Source: Salmonella enterica subsp. enterica serovar Choleraesuis (GTDB lineage: Bacteria > Pseudomonadota > Gammaproteobacteria > Enterobacterales > Enterobacteriaceae). Taken from it: 64,000 nt of DNA. How positions within the stretch are numbered: position 1 is the first letter of the stretch; each line of letters opens with the position of its first letter. The stretch covers positions 1,674,001-1,738,000 of the forward strand of contig AP025685.1 in NCBI GenBank assembly GCA_022846635.1, written 5' to 3'. The position numbers and the translations under genes are program-made. Positions 56,207 to 64,000 of the stretch are shown here, piece after piece. The notes below the pieces were generated by a model. It saw nothing but the letters and a program-made list of their open reading frames with translations, did not search any database and had not been told where the DNA came from.

Positions 56207-57661
56207 TCACTCCTGATTGTCTTTAACTTTGCGTAGCAAAAGCAGCATACGCACAGTGCGAACTGCCGTGCGGCGCGCCGCAGTACTGGAGGGATCGGGG
56301 TCTGGCTGGGCCGCGGAGCTATCCGCGTGTTTAACGGAGCCCGGGCCGTTAAGCATCAGATTGGCGACAATGGCCACCACGGTACCGATGGTAATACCGC
56401 TGTGTAAAAAGAGCTGCACCATTGGCGGATAGTGGCTGAAAAGGCCGGGAACCAGCACGGGCATCAGCCCCAGAGCCAGCGTGAGGGCCACAACCATGCC
56501 GTTATTGTTATTGCGATAATTAACCTGGCCGAGGGTGCGGATCCCGGCGAGCGCGACCATCCCAAACATGACGACACCTGCACCGCCCAAAACCGGTTTC
56601 GGAATGATAACGACCAGCGCCGCCAGGCGTGAGAACATCCCCATCATAATGAGAATTACCCCAGAGACCCCCACCACAAACCGGCTGCGTACGCCGGTCA
56701 GGCCGATCAGCCCTACGTTTTGAGCAAACGCAGCATAGGGAAACAGGTTAAAGCACCCGGCAACGGTGGTCGCCAGCCCGCATGCGGTAAGGCCATTACG
56801 TAACATCACCGGTGTGGCCTTTTTCCCGGCTATATCGCCGGTTGCCATCATAGATGACATGGTTTCTACCATTACCACCACCATCACCATACAGAGCAAT
56901 GCTACCGGCAGCAGATGAAACTCGGGTCGGGCGAAATGCATAATACGAGGATAGTTAAACCAGGGGGTGGCGCTCACTAAATGGAAATCAAGGGGGGAAA
57001 TTATGTGCCAGATGATGCTGCCAAAAATCAGCCCCATCAGCACAGAGATATTCTTAAGCAGCCCAGCTCCCCAGGTATAGATATTGAGAATGATCACCAG
57101 CGTTACAAAGGCCATGATAAGTGCCTGTGGGTTACCAAAATCGCTGGCCGCGCTATTACCACCGCCAATCCAGCCTCCGGCGACTGGCATAATCGATAGC
57201 CCTATCAGGGTAACGATAGAACCCATCACTACCTTTGGGAAAAATCGCACCAGCCTGCATAGCCAGGGCGCACATATCAAAGTGAACAGCCCGGCGATAA
57301 TCACCGAACCGGAAATCGTGCCCAGCCCGTACGTTTTGCCAATCAGCACCATGGGTACCAGGGCTGCAAAAGTACACCCCTGAATCAGCGGCAGCCGGCA
57401 GCCAATCCATGGCCCCAGGCCCAGAGATTGAATAATGGTTGCGACGCCGCAAATACACAGGTCAGTACTAATCAATAAGATAATTTGGGTAAGAGGCAGG
57501 CCGACTGCGGTGCCCACTACCAGCGGTACGGCAACGGCTCCGGCATACATAACCAGCACATGCTGCAATCCATATAAAAACATCTGGCCAATAGGCAAAA
57601 CTTGATCGACTGGAGAACTGTTCTGCGGCGGGTTGTTCATGTTAACGGCGGACTCTTTCAT
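56207..57661 (-). CDS. NCS2-family purine permease (UacT/urate-type)
   Basis: Inner-membrane nucleobase:cation symporter of 484 aa. It shows YGLQHVLVMYAGAVAVPLVVG (TM1), the NCS2 core acidic segment MVETMSSMMATGDIAGKK (~residue 270), FAQNVGLIGLTGVRSR (QNxGxxxxT motif, ~residue 315) and PVLGGAGVVMFGMVALAGIR. The tail VRTVRMLLLLRKVKDNQE resembles the end of E. coli urate permease UacT (YgfU, 482 aa), more than XanQ. Start: ATG 57661 with GGGAG ten bases upstream; ATG 57640 (MNNPPQN) is an alternative. Placed with ssnA/ygfK, it probably imports urate or xanthine. Confidence 0.88.
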   Translation of the reverse strand: MKESAVNMNNPPQNSSPVDQVLPIGQMFLYGLQHVLVMYAGAVAVPLVVGTAVGLPLTQIILLISTDLCICGVATIIQSLGLGPWIGCRLPLIQGCTFAALVPMVLIGKTYGLGTISGSVIIAGLFTLICAPWLCRLVRFFPKVVMGSIVTLIGLSIMPVAGGWIGGGNSAASDFGNPQALIMAFVTLVIILNIYTWGAGLLKNISVLMGLIFGSIIWHIISPLDFHLVSATPWFNYPRIMHFARPEFHLLPVALLCMVMVVVMVETMSSMMATGDIAGKKATPVMLRNGLTACGLATTVAGCFNLFPYAAFAQNVGLIGLTGVRSRFVVGVSGVILIMMGMFSRLAALVVIIPKPVLGGAGVVMFGMVALAGIRTLGQVNYRNNNNGMVVALTLALGLMPVLVPGLFSHYPPMVQLFLHSGITIGTVVAIVANLMLNGPGSVKHADSSAAQPDPDPSSTAARRTAVRTVRMLLLLRKVKDNQE

Positions 57662-57948
57662 GACTTTATGGCTCCCTTACGGCCCGGCCATTGCTGGCTC
57701 GGGCTTCGATTCGAAGGCTTCATGCGCTTCGTGCGAATGGCTTGTAATAAGCCACCGGCGTGATTATCACGCGGCAGATTACAGATGCGTAAGGCGTGCC
57801 AGGGATGCGGGTTTATAGCCTTTTCGACCGACAATCGTGAAGATAGTCACGATTTCCAGGCCAGTAAGCCAGATAGTGGCGATGGAGTTTGGGATCAGGA
57901 GAGGGAACTCACGGGGGTTATCACATTGGTAATTGGACAAAGATAAAG
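57662..57948 (-). promoter_or_regulatory. Permease promoter region with two CGTGA/TCACG palindromes
   Basis: No gene here. GCGTGATTATCACGC (57758-57772) is a perfect 15-bp palindrome. ATCGTGA AGATAG TCACGAT (57834-57853) is a perfect 20-bp inverted repeat with the TGA-N6-TCA geometry of CRP/FNR-type sites. Both contain CGTGA/TCACG arms, in different spacings. They lie ~97 and ~173 nt upstream of the permease start and look like operators for the permease. Confidence 0.5.
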
Positions 57949-57967
57949 GGGAGGGGAAACCCCTCCC
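57949..57967 (-). terminator. GC hairpin after ssnA
   Basis: Minus strand GGGAGGGG TTT CCCCTCCC followed by CTTTATCTTTG, seven nt beyond the ssnA stop. Confidence 0.6.
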
Positions 57968-57973
57968 AAAGCA

Positions 57974-59299
57974 TTACAGGTTGGCCATTCGCTGCCACAT
58001 TTTATCTGCGGCTTTGCGGGCTTCTTCATACAGCGGAGCGATATTCTGTGTGAACTGATGATCCTGATAGAGCCAGCGCCCATTGACCATCACGCTGTGT
58101 ACATCGGCGCTACTTAAGCCAAATGCCAAATGACCGGCCAGGTTTTCAGCGCATAGTGGCGTAGGTGATGCGTAATCGCAGACCGTCAAATCAGCGGTAT
58201 ATCCTTCCGCCAGCTGACCGAAGGACTGTCCAAAATTACGCTCCAGAAGCGTATTCCCTGCGGCCAGCATCTCCAGATAACGCCCGGTACCTAATGGCCC
58301 GCCGGCATCGCGATGTTTGAACCAGGCAAATTTCAGCTCCTCCAGCATATCGCAGCCGATGCCGTCAGTGCCCAGCGCGACATTCTTCAGCCGGGCCAGG
58401 TGCGGATTGTAGCCTACGTGGTTATTCATGTTGGAGCGCGCATTGTGTACGAGGAAAGCATCGCGCTGATTGAGAATATCGACCTCCTCTTCATTGATAA
58501 ACAGACCGTGAGCGATAATGGTTCTGGCGTTAATAAGGCCGGCATTATCCAGGCGAATAAGCGGATCCTGCCCGTAAACATCATGGCTACGGGCGACGTC
58601 ATAACTATCTTCAGCAACGTGTATATGCAGCCCGCGATCCGTTTCCCGCAACGCCTCTTTAAGCATGCGCAAACCGGCATCTGAAACGGTGAATGGGGCG
58701 TGTGCGCCAATATGCGACTCCACCAGATACTCTTCGGGGGCGCGTTTTTTTTCGGCGTCAATAAGCATGGCAAACTGAATATTTTCATCGACCCCGGCGG
58801 CCAGCTCTTCCAGCCCACCGTTACGATCGGTGGTTTCATAGCAGGTCATGCCGCGCAGGCCCGTGGCAATAAACGCCTTGCGCAGGGTTGCCAGCGATCC
58901 CTGTATATAGTCTGGAGAAGCGTGATGATCGATAACGGCGGTACAACCGTGGCGGATTGCGTCAAGCGTGCAGACGATACCGCTGTAATACAAAGACTCT
59001 TCATCGAGTGCGCGATCCAGACGCCACCACAGGTTTTTAAGCGTGGAGATAAAATCCGGACACGGAGGAATGGGAGCCATGACGCCGCGTGACAGCCCGG
59101 AGTAAAAGTGGTTATGGGCGCAGACTAGCCCCGGCATAACAATGCGGCCATGCATATCCTGGCATGTTGCATCCGGATATTGAGTCGATAACCGCTGACC
59201 TACCGCCACAATTTTGCGGTCATCAATGGCAATATCACAGCCATAAGTGACCCGGGCGGGGGCCAGGGTCACAGCAGTGCAGTTGGTTAATATACGCAT
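57974..59299 (-). CDS. ssnA: Putative aminohydrolase SsnA
   Basis: A 441-aa amidohydrolase-superfamily (TRZ/ATZ, guanine deaminase-like) protein; E. coli SsnA is 442 aa. The TIM-barrel metal motif is MPGLVCAHNHFYSGLSRGV (~residue 54), followed by AVIDHHASPDY, HIHVAEDSYDV (~residue 221) and LGTDGIGCDMLEELKFAW with the late metal Asp (~residue 310). SsnA is part of the anaerobic purine/urate degradation locus of enteric and gut bacteria. It was first noted in E. coli as a gene affecting stationary-phase survival. It starts two nt after the ygfK stop, so they are cotranscribed. Confidence 0.96.
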   Translation of the reverse strand: MRILTNCTAVTLAPARVTYGCDIAIDDRKIVAVGQRLSTQYPDATCQDMHGRIVMPGLVCAHNHFYSGLSRGVMAPIPPCPDFISTLKNLWWRLDRALDEESLYYSGIVCTLDAIRHGCTAVIDHHASPDYIQGSLATLRKAFIATGLRGMTCYETTDRNGGLEELAAGVDENIQFAMLIDAEKKRAPEEYLVESHIGAHAPFTVSDAGLRMLKEALRETDRGLHIHVAEDSYDVARSHDVYGQDPLIRLDNAGLINARTIIAHGLFINEEEVDILNQRDAFLVHNARSNMNNHVGYNPHLARLKNVALGTDGIGCDMLEELKFAWFKHRDAGGPLGTGRYLEMLAAGNTLLERNFGQSFGQLAEGYTADLTVCDYASPTPLCAENLAGHLAFGLSSADVHSVMVNGRWLYQDHQFTQNIAPLYEEARKAADKMWQRMANL

Positions 59300-59301
59300 G
59301 A

Positions 59302-62300
59302 TTAATCCTCCACCTGAGTGAGCAGATAGCCGTGTTTGTCCTGTACGAAATGGATAAGATTTGCCATTTCCTGAAGTTCTTCAGGCACGTCGGTCAGGCG
59401 ACGACTGGCGTCCAGCTTGAGCCGCCATTCCCGATTGTTAAGACGCAGCCGGGCGTGTTCTTTATCCAACAGGAAACCGGGGTTACTGCTGGCTTCAAAG
59501 TCCGCAGACAGACTGAAAACGGTGACTTTATCGGTATAGGGTTTTCCCTGCCACGGGCAGAACTGAGCGCAGTTGCCGCATTCATTGCAGAAAGCGTCCA
59601 GGTGTAGGATCTGGTGTCGACTGGTATATCCGGGCACGGCCAGCGCCACATTGGCTCGGTTAGGGCAAACATCGACGCATTTGGCGCACACGTAGTTACA
59701 TGACAGACAACGCTGACCCTCCTGATGGGCAAACGCATCAAGCGCATCGTGACTGTCCACCGCTTGCACGGCTATCAGCCCTTTCCGGGCGGTGATAGTT
59801 TGCGGGTTGGTATTTAACCGCCAGGCTGGAGTAGCGTGGCCGCTGATATTTTCACGGCTCAAAATAGCATCGCTGGCTTTGCGCGCGCCGCCAATGGCCG
59901 CCACGATAGAAGCCGGGCCGCTCTGGACGTCACCAATTAAAAATACGCCCGGCTGGCTGGTTTCCAGGGTGTCAGGGTTAGTCATGACCTTCCCGGAGGC
60001 ATCCGCCGTGAGACCCAGGCGAGCCAGGGCCTGGTTATCCGGGCGCTCACCGGTGGCGGCGATAATGGCATCGAAATGGCAGGTTTCTGTTTTATCACTG
60101 GGTTCCGGGCGCGGGCGACCGCTGGCATCCGGGGAGCCGGGTTTCATCAGCCGCAGTTGCAGGCTACCGTCAACGGCATAATGTTCCGGTGAGACCATAA
60201 AGCGCAGGCTGACGCCATCGCGTTCGGCGTCCGCAATCTCCTCAGGCCAGGCGGGCATTGCCTGACGATCCCGGCGGTAGAGTACGGTGACGCTGGTAAC
60301 ATTGGGCAGCCGCAGTGCGGCCCGGGCGCAGTCCATCGCGGTATTACCGCCGCCCACTACCGCGATATTTCCACTCAGTGTGGCCAGGCCTGCGTTAAAT
60401 TCACTTAAAAACTCGAATGAACGATAAACATTCGGATTGTCTCCAGGTACCGAGAATCCATTACTGGCCGTAGCGCCGATGCCGATGCAAATATACTTAA
60501 AGCCCTGAGCCTGAAGCTTTTCAATGGTTAGATCGGCGGGCGCACTATAGGAAAACTTCACGCCGTGATCGGCGACAAAATTGATGTCTTTTTCTATCAA
60601 CTCAGCGGGAATACGGAAGCGGGGAACAATATTACGCACTACGCCACCGGCGTTAGCCTCGCGTTCAAACAGCGTGACCGGATGCCCGGCTCGGGCTAAA
60701 AAATATCCGGCAGACAGCCCCGCAGGCCCGGCGCCAATAACCGCGACCGGATGCCTGTCGCCAGAGCCTGCCGGTTTATGCCAGCGCTGGCGGTATGACT
60801 CCCAGCCTTTCTCATGAACGATCTTCTTAATTTTACGGATATCCAGCGCCTGCTCGTAGTCAAGGCGAGTGCAGTTGGATTGACACTGATGGTCACAGAT
60901 GTGGCCGGTAATGCCTGGCAGCGCATTGCGACGATAAATAACGGTAAGCGCGTCGGCGTAACGGCCTTCACCCGCCAGACGTAGATACTCAGGAATATCC
61001 TGGTGGATAGCGCAGGCGGTGACGCAGGGGGCGACGTAACAGTCGGTGAGCGGTAGCGGCGCGCCGGTATCTATTTCGTCGCGGCTTTTCCATGATTTCT
61101 GTGCCCATTTTGCTTTCAGCGCATCCTGCGCCAGATTTTCAAGCAGCGGAACATTGATGGTACTACGCGACCATTCCTCCGAATTTTTTAGCAAGTCGGC
61201 GCAGGCTTTCAAGCGCAGGTAACCGCCTGGTTTCAACAGGTCAGTCGCCATTGTGATGGGGCGAATACCGGCGGCGAACAGATCGCGAATATTAAACTGA
61301 CTGGCCCCGCCGGAATAGGATATCGGCAGCTGGCCCGCGAAGTGGCGAGACAGGAAAGCCGCGACGTTGATAGCCAGCGGATAGAGGGCCCGGCCAGACA
61401 TATACATCTCTTCACCCGGCAGGCGATGCTTATGATTGCGGGTACCCAGCGTATTGGTCAGCTTAACGCCAAAAGTAAGTTGTAATTCGCGCCCTACCGT
61501 AACCAGCCGCTCAAGCATCGACAGCGCCTGCTGTGGTTGTAAATCTTTATCAAACGCGGCTTTGTCCAAACCAACGTAGTCGAAGCCATTACCGTCAAGA
61601 ATCTCTCTCACCCGATCGAACCCCAGCAGCGTTGGGTTGAGCTTTACATAGGTATGAAGCTGTTTTTGGGTGAGCATGTAATGGCAGATGGATTCGATTT
61701 CATCCGGAGGGCAGCCGTGCATAGTTGATAAAGTCACGCTGCGCACCATACGGGGTGATATGGTTTCCGGCAGGCCTTCCAGAGCCAGACGCGGTGCTTT
61801 CTTAAGCAGGCTCCACGATGAGTCACGGATAAACGCAGCCAGCTCGCGGCGGTATTGCTCAAACTTAGGATTACGGCTGGCATCCATGGTTTCGTCGATG
61901 AATTTTTGCATCGGCGGCTGGGTTATACCTTTAAGGTCATAACCCACGCTCATATTGAAAATAAATGACTTACCCTGATTATCGTGTCGCGGGGCCAAAA
62001 GCGTCTCTAACAGAGATAGCGTAAACCAGGCTTTGAGGTATTCGTCCCACGCCTTAGAAAGGGTAAATTCGGTCGACCATTCGGTATTGAACGCCTCATC
62101 GCTGGCGTCGATGCAGGGTTTATCCAGCTCCAGACGGTCGAGGATCTGGACGGTTTTCAACTCGATAAAGCTGCCACCGCATAGCCAGGCGGCGATGATA
62201 TTTGGCGCAAGCTGGGTGTGTGGCCCTGCGGCAGGGCCGACCGGGGTATCGCAGGTCTCGCCGAACAGTGAAATCTGGCGCTCCGGGTCTCTCTGGCAGA

Positions 62301-62403
62301 ACTCAGACTCAGGAATACCAAAAATAGAACGACTCTCTTCATATTCTGCGCAGATACGCAGCAGCAACTCCCTGAACGGCACAGGGCGCATAATATCAGC
62401 CAT
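59302..62403 (-). CDS. ygfK: YgfK, large Fe-S/flavin oxidoreductase of the purine catabolic locus
   Basis: A 1033-aa oxidoreductase (E. coli YgfK 1032), often annotated as putative selenate reductase subunit. The N-terminal ~430 residues form a dihydroorotate-dehydrogenase-like TIM barrel (GETCDTPVGPAAGPHTQLA, MSVGYDLKGI, SYSGGASQFNIRDLFAAGIRPITMATDLL). The centre is GltD-like, with CYVAPCVTACAIHQDIPEYL, FAD motif VAVIGAGPAGLSAGYFLARAG (~residue 560) and NAD motif AVVGGGNTAMDCARAAL (~684). C-terminal clusters are CLSCNYVCAKCVDVCPNRA and CNECGNCAQFCPW. Recent work places YgfK in anaerobic urate breakdown. First gene of ygfK-ssnA, divergent from the xdhC-like gene. Confidence 0.96.
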   Translation of the reverse strand: MADIMRPVPFRELLLRICAEYEESRSIFGIPESEFCQRDPERQISLFGETCDTPVGPAAGPHTQLAPNIIAAWLCGGSFIELKTVQILDRLELDKPCIDASDEAFNTEWSTEFTLSKAWDEYLKAWFTLSLLETLLAPRHDNQGKSFIFNMSVGYDLKGITQPPMQKFIDETMDASRNPKFEQYRRELAAFIRDSSWSLLKKAPRLALEGLPETISPRMVRSVTLSTMHGCPPDEIESICHYMLTQKQLHTYVKLNPTLLGFDRVREILDGNGFDYVGLDKAAFDKDLQPQQALSMLERLVTVGRELQLTFGVKLTNTLGTRNHKHRLPGEEMYMSGRALYPLAINVAAFLSRHFAGQLPISYSGGASQFNIRDLFAAGIRPITMATDLLKPGGYLRLKACADLLKNSEEWSRSTINVPLLENLAQDALKAKWAQKSWKSRDEIDTGAPLPLTDCYVAPCVTACAIHQDIPEYLRLAGEGRYADALTVIYRRNALPGITGHICDHQCQSNCTRLDYEQALDIRKIKKIVHEKGWESYRQRWHKPAGSGDRHPVAVIGAGPAGLSAGYFLARAGHPVTLFEREANAGGVVRNIVPRFRIPAELIEKDINFVADHGVKFSYSAPADLTIEKLQAQGFKYICIGIGATASNGFSVPGDNPNVYRSFEFLSEFNAGLATLSGNIAVVGGGNTAMDCARAALRLPNVTSVTVLYRRDRQAMPAWPEEIADAERDGVSLRFMVSPEHYAVDGSLQLRLMKPGSPDASGRPRPEPSDKTETCHFDAIIAATGERPDNQALARLGLTADASGKVMTNPDTLETSQPGVFLIGDVQSGPASIVAAIGGARKASDAILSRENISGHATPAWRLNTNPQTITARKGLIAVQAVDSHDALDAFAHQEGQRCLSCNYVCAKCVDVCPNRANVALAVPGYTSRHQILHLDAFCNECGNCAQFCPWQGKPYTDKVTVFSLSADFEASSNPGFLLDKEHARLRLNNREWRLKLDASRRLTDVPEELQEMANLIHFVQDKHGYLLTQVED

Positions 62404-62699
62404 ATGAGACTCCTTGCGGATCTAGATATTATCCATAACGGTTGGTCATCGCAGTGCGCGATGGGGAAAACAGCCAGCTAACTAAGCAACATCCAGGCCA
62501 TCGGCCAAGGTTGGAGAAATTAGCTATTAGAGATGCGATCGGTTTCTCAATTCCAGGCATACAGCCAGCCATAAGCGGCAGTTATGAGGCGGTGAATTAT
62601 CAATGTGATAGGGCGCTATCAATAAAGGGCTCACGAAGGAGATAAAAAGCGGCACAGGAGTTGCTTTATCTCATCAGAGATAAACATGGAGAGAAACTG
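62404..62699. promoter_or_regulatory. ygfK / xdhC-like divergent region with leader hairpin
   Basis: 296 bp without a gene I accept. TTTATCTC ATCA GAGATAAA (62665-62684) is a perfect 8-bp inverted repeat that ends just before the GGAGAG of the xdhC-like gene. It could be an operator or a translation-controlling hairpin. Confidence 0.5.
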
Positions 62700-63551
62700 A
62701 TGGGATTTTTTGAGATGGCAGCGTGGTATGAAACAGAAAATTTGCCTTTTGCTTTATTACAGCTGATTGAGCGCCGAGGCTCTACGCCGCTGCATAGCGC
62801 CAGTATGCTGGTGGATGGTCAGGGCGAAATTCACGGAACGCTCGGCGGGGGTATGCTGGAACGGCTGGCGATTGACGAAGCATTACAGGCGCTGATTCAG
62901 GAGGAGAACCGATTATTCGAAGCGCGTCTCACCCGTCAGGGTGATAAGGCAGTAGGGGCAGATTGTGGTGGTTCAGTTACTATCCATATTGCGGTCTATC
63001 CCTCCCGGCCAGAACTCTATCTGCTGGGGGGCGGTCATGTAAATCGAGAGGTGGCTAAAGCTGCCTGCGCCGCCGGGTTTAGAACAACGGTATGTGATAC
63101 CTGGGAAAAAAATTTACAGCACCCGGATTTACCGGAGCCCTGTTCCCGAGTATATGGGGCAAATTTTGATGAGATAGTCGGGCGTTTGCCGTTAAGCGAA
63201 CGAAGCTATGTGGTTATTGCGACCAATCATGAGGACTACGAAGCTCTGAGCGCAGTGATTAAAAGCCCGCTGGCTTATCTGGGATTATTGGGCAGCCGCC
63301 GTAAAGTGCAGACTTTGCATGAGCGGCTCATTGAGCACTCAGCCGCCACACCGCTACAGCTGGAAAATCTACGCGCTCCGCTTGGGCTTGATATTGGCGC
63401 GCAAACGCCTGGTGAACTGGCGATAAGCATTGTCGGAGAACTGATTCAGACTCGACGGCAGAGCAAAAAGGCTACGGTTTCCAGTCGTTGCCAGATGGAT
63501 AACCCACCCCTGAAAACCGCAGCAAAGTTTAAAGCTGAAGTTACAGGCTGA
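62700..63551 (+). CDS. XdhC/CoxI-family molybdenum-hydroxylase maturation factor
   Basis: A 283-aa XdhC-type protein that inserts or sulfurates the molybdenum cofactor of xanthine dehydrogenase-like enzymes. I chose the ATG at 62700 (MGFFEMAAWYETE), which has GGAGAG upstream; an earlier TTG/ATG-type start at 62661 lacks one. The XdhC-CoxI domain has RGSTPLHSASMLVDGQGEIHGTLGGG (~residue 26) and ADCGGSVTIHI. The Rossmann C-domain has ELYLLGGGHVNREVAKAACAAGF (~residue 106) and LGLLGSRRKVQ (~residue 196). Shorter than E. coli YqeB (541 aa). The Mo enzyme (XdhD-like) must lie outside the window. Ends in an 11-bp overlap with the convergent kinase. Confidence 0.9.
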   Translation: MGFFEMAAWYETENLPFALLQLIERRGSTPLHSASMLVDGQGEIHGTLGGGMLERLAIDEALQALIQEENRLFEARLTRQGDKAVGADCGGSVTIHIAVYPSRPELYLLGGGHVNREVAKAACAAGFRTTVCDTWEKNLQHPDLPEPCSRVYGANFDEIVGRLPLSERSYVVIATNHEDYEALSAVIKSPLAYLGLLGSRRKVQTLHERLIEHSAATPLQLENLRAPLGLDIGAQTPGELAISIVGELIQTRRQSKKATVSSRCQMDNPPLKTAAKFKAEVTG

Positions 63552-64000
63552 TAACGGTACCGGTCAGGCCTTCTATGGCCTGCCGGGCGTTGCTCAGCAG
63601 GGTTATTATGGCGCGCCGCCCGGGGCGGGACTCGGCAAAATCTACCGCTGCCTGTACTTTTGGCAGCATAGATCCTGGGGCAAATTGCCCTTCATCCATC
63701 CAGCCTCTGGCCTGCTGTGGCGTGATGCGACTAAGCCATTGGGGATTATCAGTTTGGAAATTGATCGCCACTTTCTCAACTGCCGTGAGAATTATCAGTA
63801 CGTCGGCGTCCAGATCGCGGGCCAGTACGGCACTGGCGAGATCTTTATCAATAACCGCATTGGCTCCTTTCAGATGTCCATCGACATTAATAACCGGAAT
63901 GCCGCCGCCACCTACCGTCACCGGAATATGGCCAGCATTGAGTAGCGTTTTTATTGCATCCAGTTCAATGATTTGCCGTGGTGCCGGTGAGGCCACCACC
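63541..64000 (-). CDS. yqeA: Carbamate kinase, C-terminal half (N-terminus beyond the window)
   Basis: Makes ATP from carbamoyl phosphate and ADP, giving ammonia and CO2. About 153 residues of ~310 are visible: MVASPAPRQIIELDAI, VTVGGGGIPVINVDG (nucleotide-binding glycine loop), AVIDKDLASAVLA with the catalytic-lysine KD pair, and LTAVEKVAINFQ and GSMLPKVQAAVDF. It resembles E. coli YqeA of the purine locus, but ArcC-type kinases share these motifs, so the subtype is inferred from context. Reading continues off the right edge. The stop lies inside the end of the convergent xdhC-like gene. Confidence 0.9.
   Translation of the reverse strand, partial: VVASPAPRQIIELDAIKTLLNAGHIPVTVGGGGIPVINVDGHLKGANAVIDKDLASAVLARDLDADVLIILTAVEKVAINFQTDNPQWLSRITPQQARGWMDEGQFAPGSMLPKVQAAVDFAESRPGRRAIITLLSNARQAIEGLTGTVISL

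Noticed and set aside
59302..62403. Selenate reductase function for YgfK
   Set aside because: The annotation is historical. There is no molybdopterin domain; the DHOD-like plus GltD-like architecture and its neighbours fit purine catabolism better.
1..64000. tRNA or rRNA genes
   Set aside because: Scanning by eye for T-loop GGTTCGAATCC-type motifs and rRNA signatures found none. A covariance-model search would be decisive.

Overview
The window reads as chromosomal DNA of an Enterobacterales member (Enterobacteriaceae-like), related to Escherichia but not E. coli. Between positions 1 and 30.5 kb the gene order is the familiar one: sdaA, nudL, pabB, yoaH, yoaB, yoaA, tsaB, yeaY, fadD, rnd, minEDC, ycgL, ycgM, ycgN, then fadR, nhaB, dsbB, ycgB, dadAX, cvrA, ldcA, emtA, ycgR. 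Protein lengths match the E. coli ones closely once starts are corrected (YoaA 636 aa from GTG, FadD 561 aa from TTG, MinC 232 aa, DadA 431 aa). Accessory blocks are inserted into this backbone.

Region by region. (1) 1-14.2 kb: core metabolism, tRNA modification, fatty-acid activation, RNase D and the Min division-site system. (2) 14.2-17.6 kb: a variable island holding a LysR regulator, a divergent salicylate 1-hydroxylase with a perfect palindromic operator between them, and two unknown small secreted proteins. (3) 17.6-30.5 kb: FadR, Na+/H+ and K+/H+ antiporters, DsbB, a urea transporter without urease genes in view, SpoVR-family YcgB, D-alanine catabolism (DadAX), murein recycling and lysis enzymes, and the c-di-GMP flagellar brake YcgR. 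(4) 30.7-44.1 kb: a Fur-boxed hydroxamate siderophore receptor (FoxA/FhuA type), then the complete 4-hydroxyphenylacetate pathway hpaR/hpaGEDFHIXA/hpaBC, which takes 4-HPA through homoprotocatechuate to pyruvate plus succinic semialdehyde. (5) 44.1-46.7 kb: no credible protein gene. It holds a tandem array of three long (636-716 bp) and three short (161/181/161 bp) copies of one GC-rich element, each starting with the same perfect hairpin. Differences between copies are often compensatory in stems, which argues for a selected RNA or single-strand DNA structure. (6) 46.7-50.4 kb: periplasmic trehalase, a BON-domain lipoprotein and an M20D amidohydrolase. (7) 50.7-55.9 kb: a two-gene operon of a GltD-like NAD(P)H/Fe-S oxidoreductase and a pyruvate:ferredoxin oxidoreductase. 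(8) 56-64 kb: part of an anaerobic purine/urate catabolic locus: a UacT-like permease, SsnA, YgfK, an XdhC-type Mo-hydroxylase maturation factor and the C-terminal half of a carbamate kinase. The order is rearranged from the E. coli yqeA-ygfK-ssnA-ygfU cluster. A 51-codon gene, apparently undescribed, sits 4 nt behind the permease.

The strongest candidates for something undescribed are the structured tandem array (44.15-46.67 kb), the 51-aa small membrane protein coupled to the purine permease (56.05-56.20 kb), and the PFOR/GltD redox operon next to the purine locus. All gene names come from reading the sequence and from memory of family sequences; no search was run.
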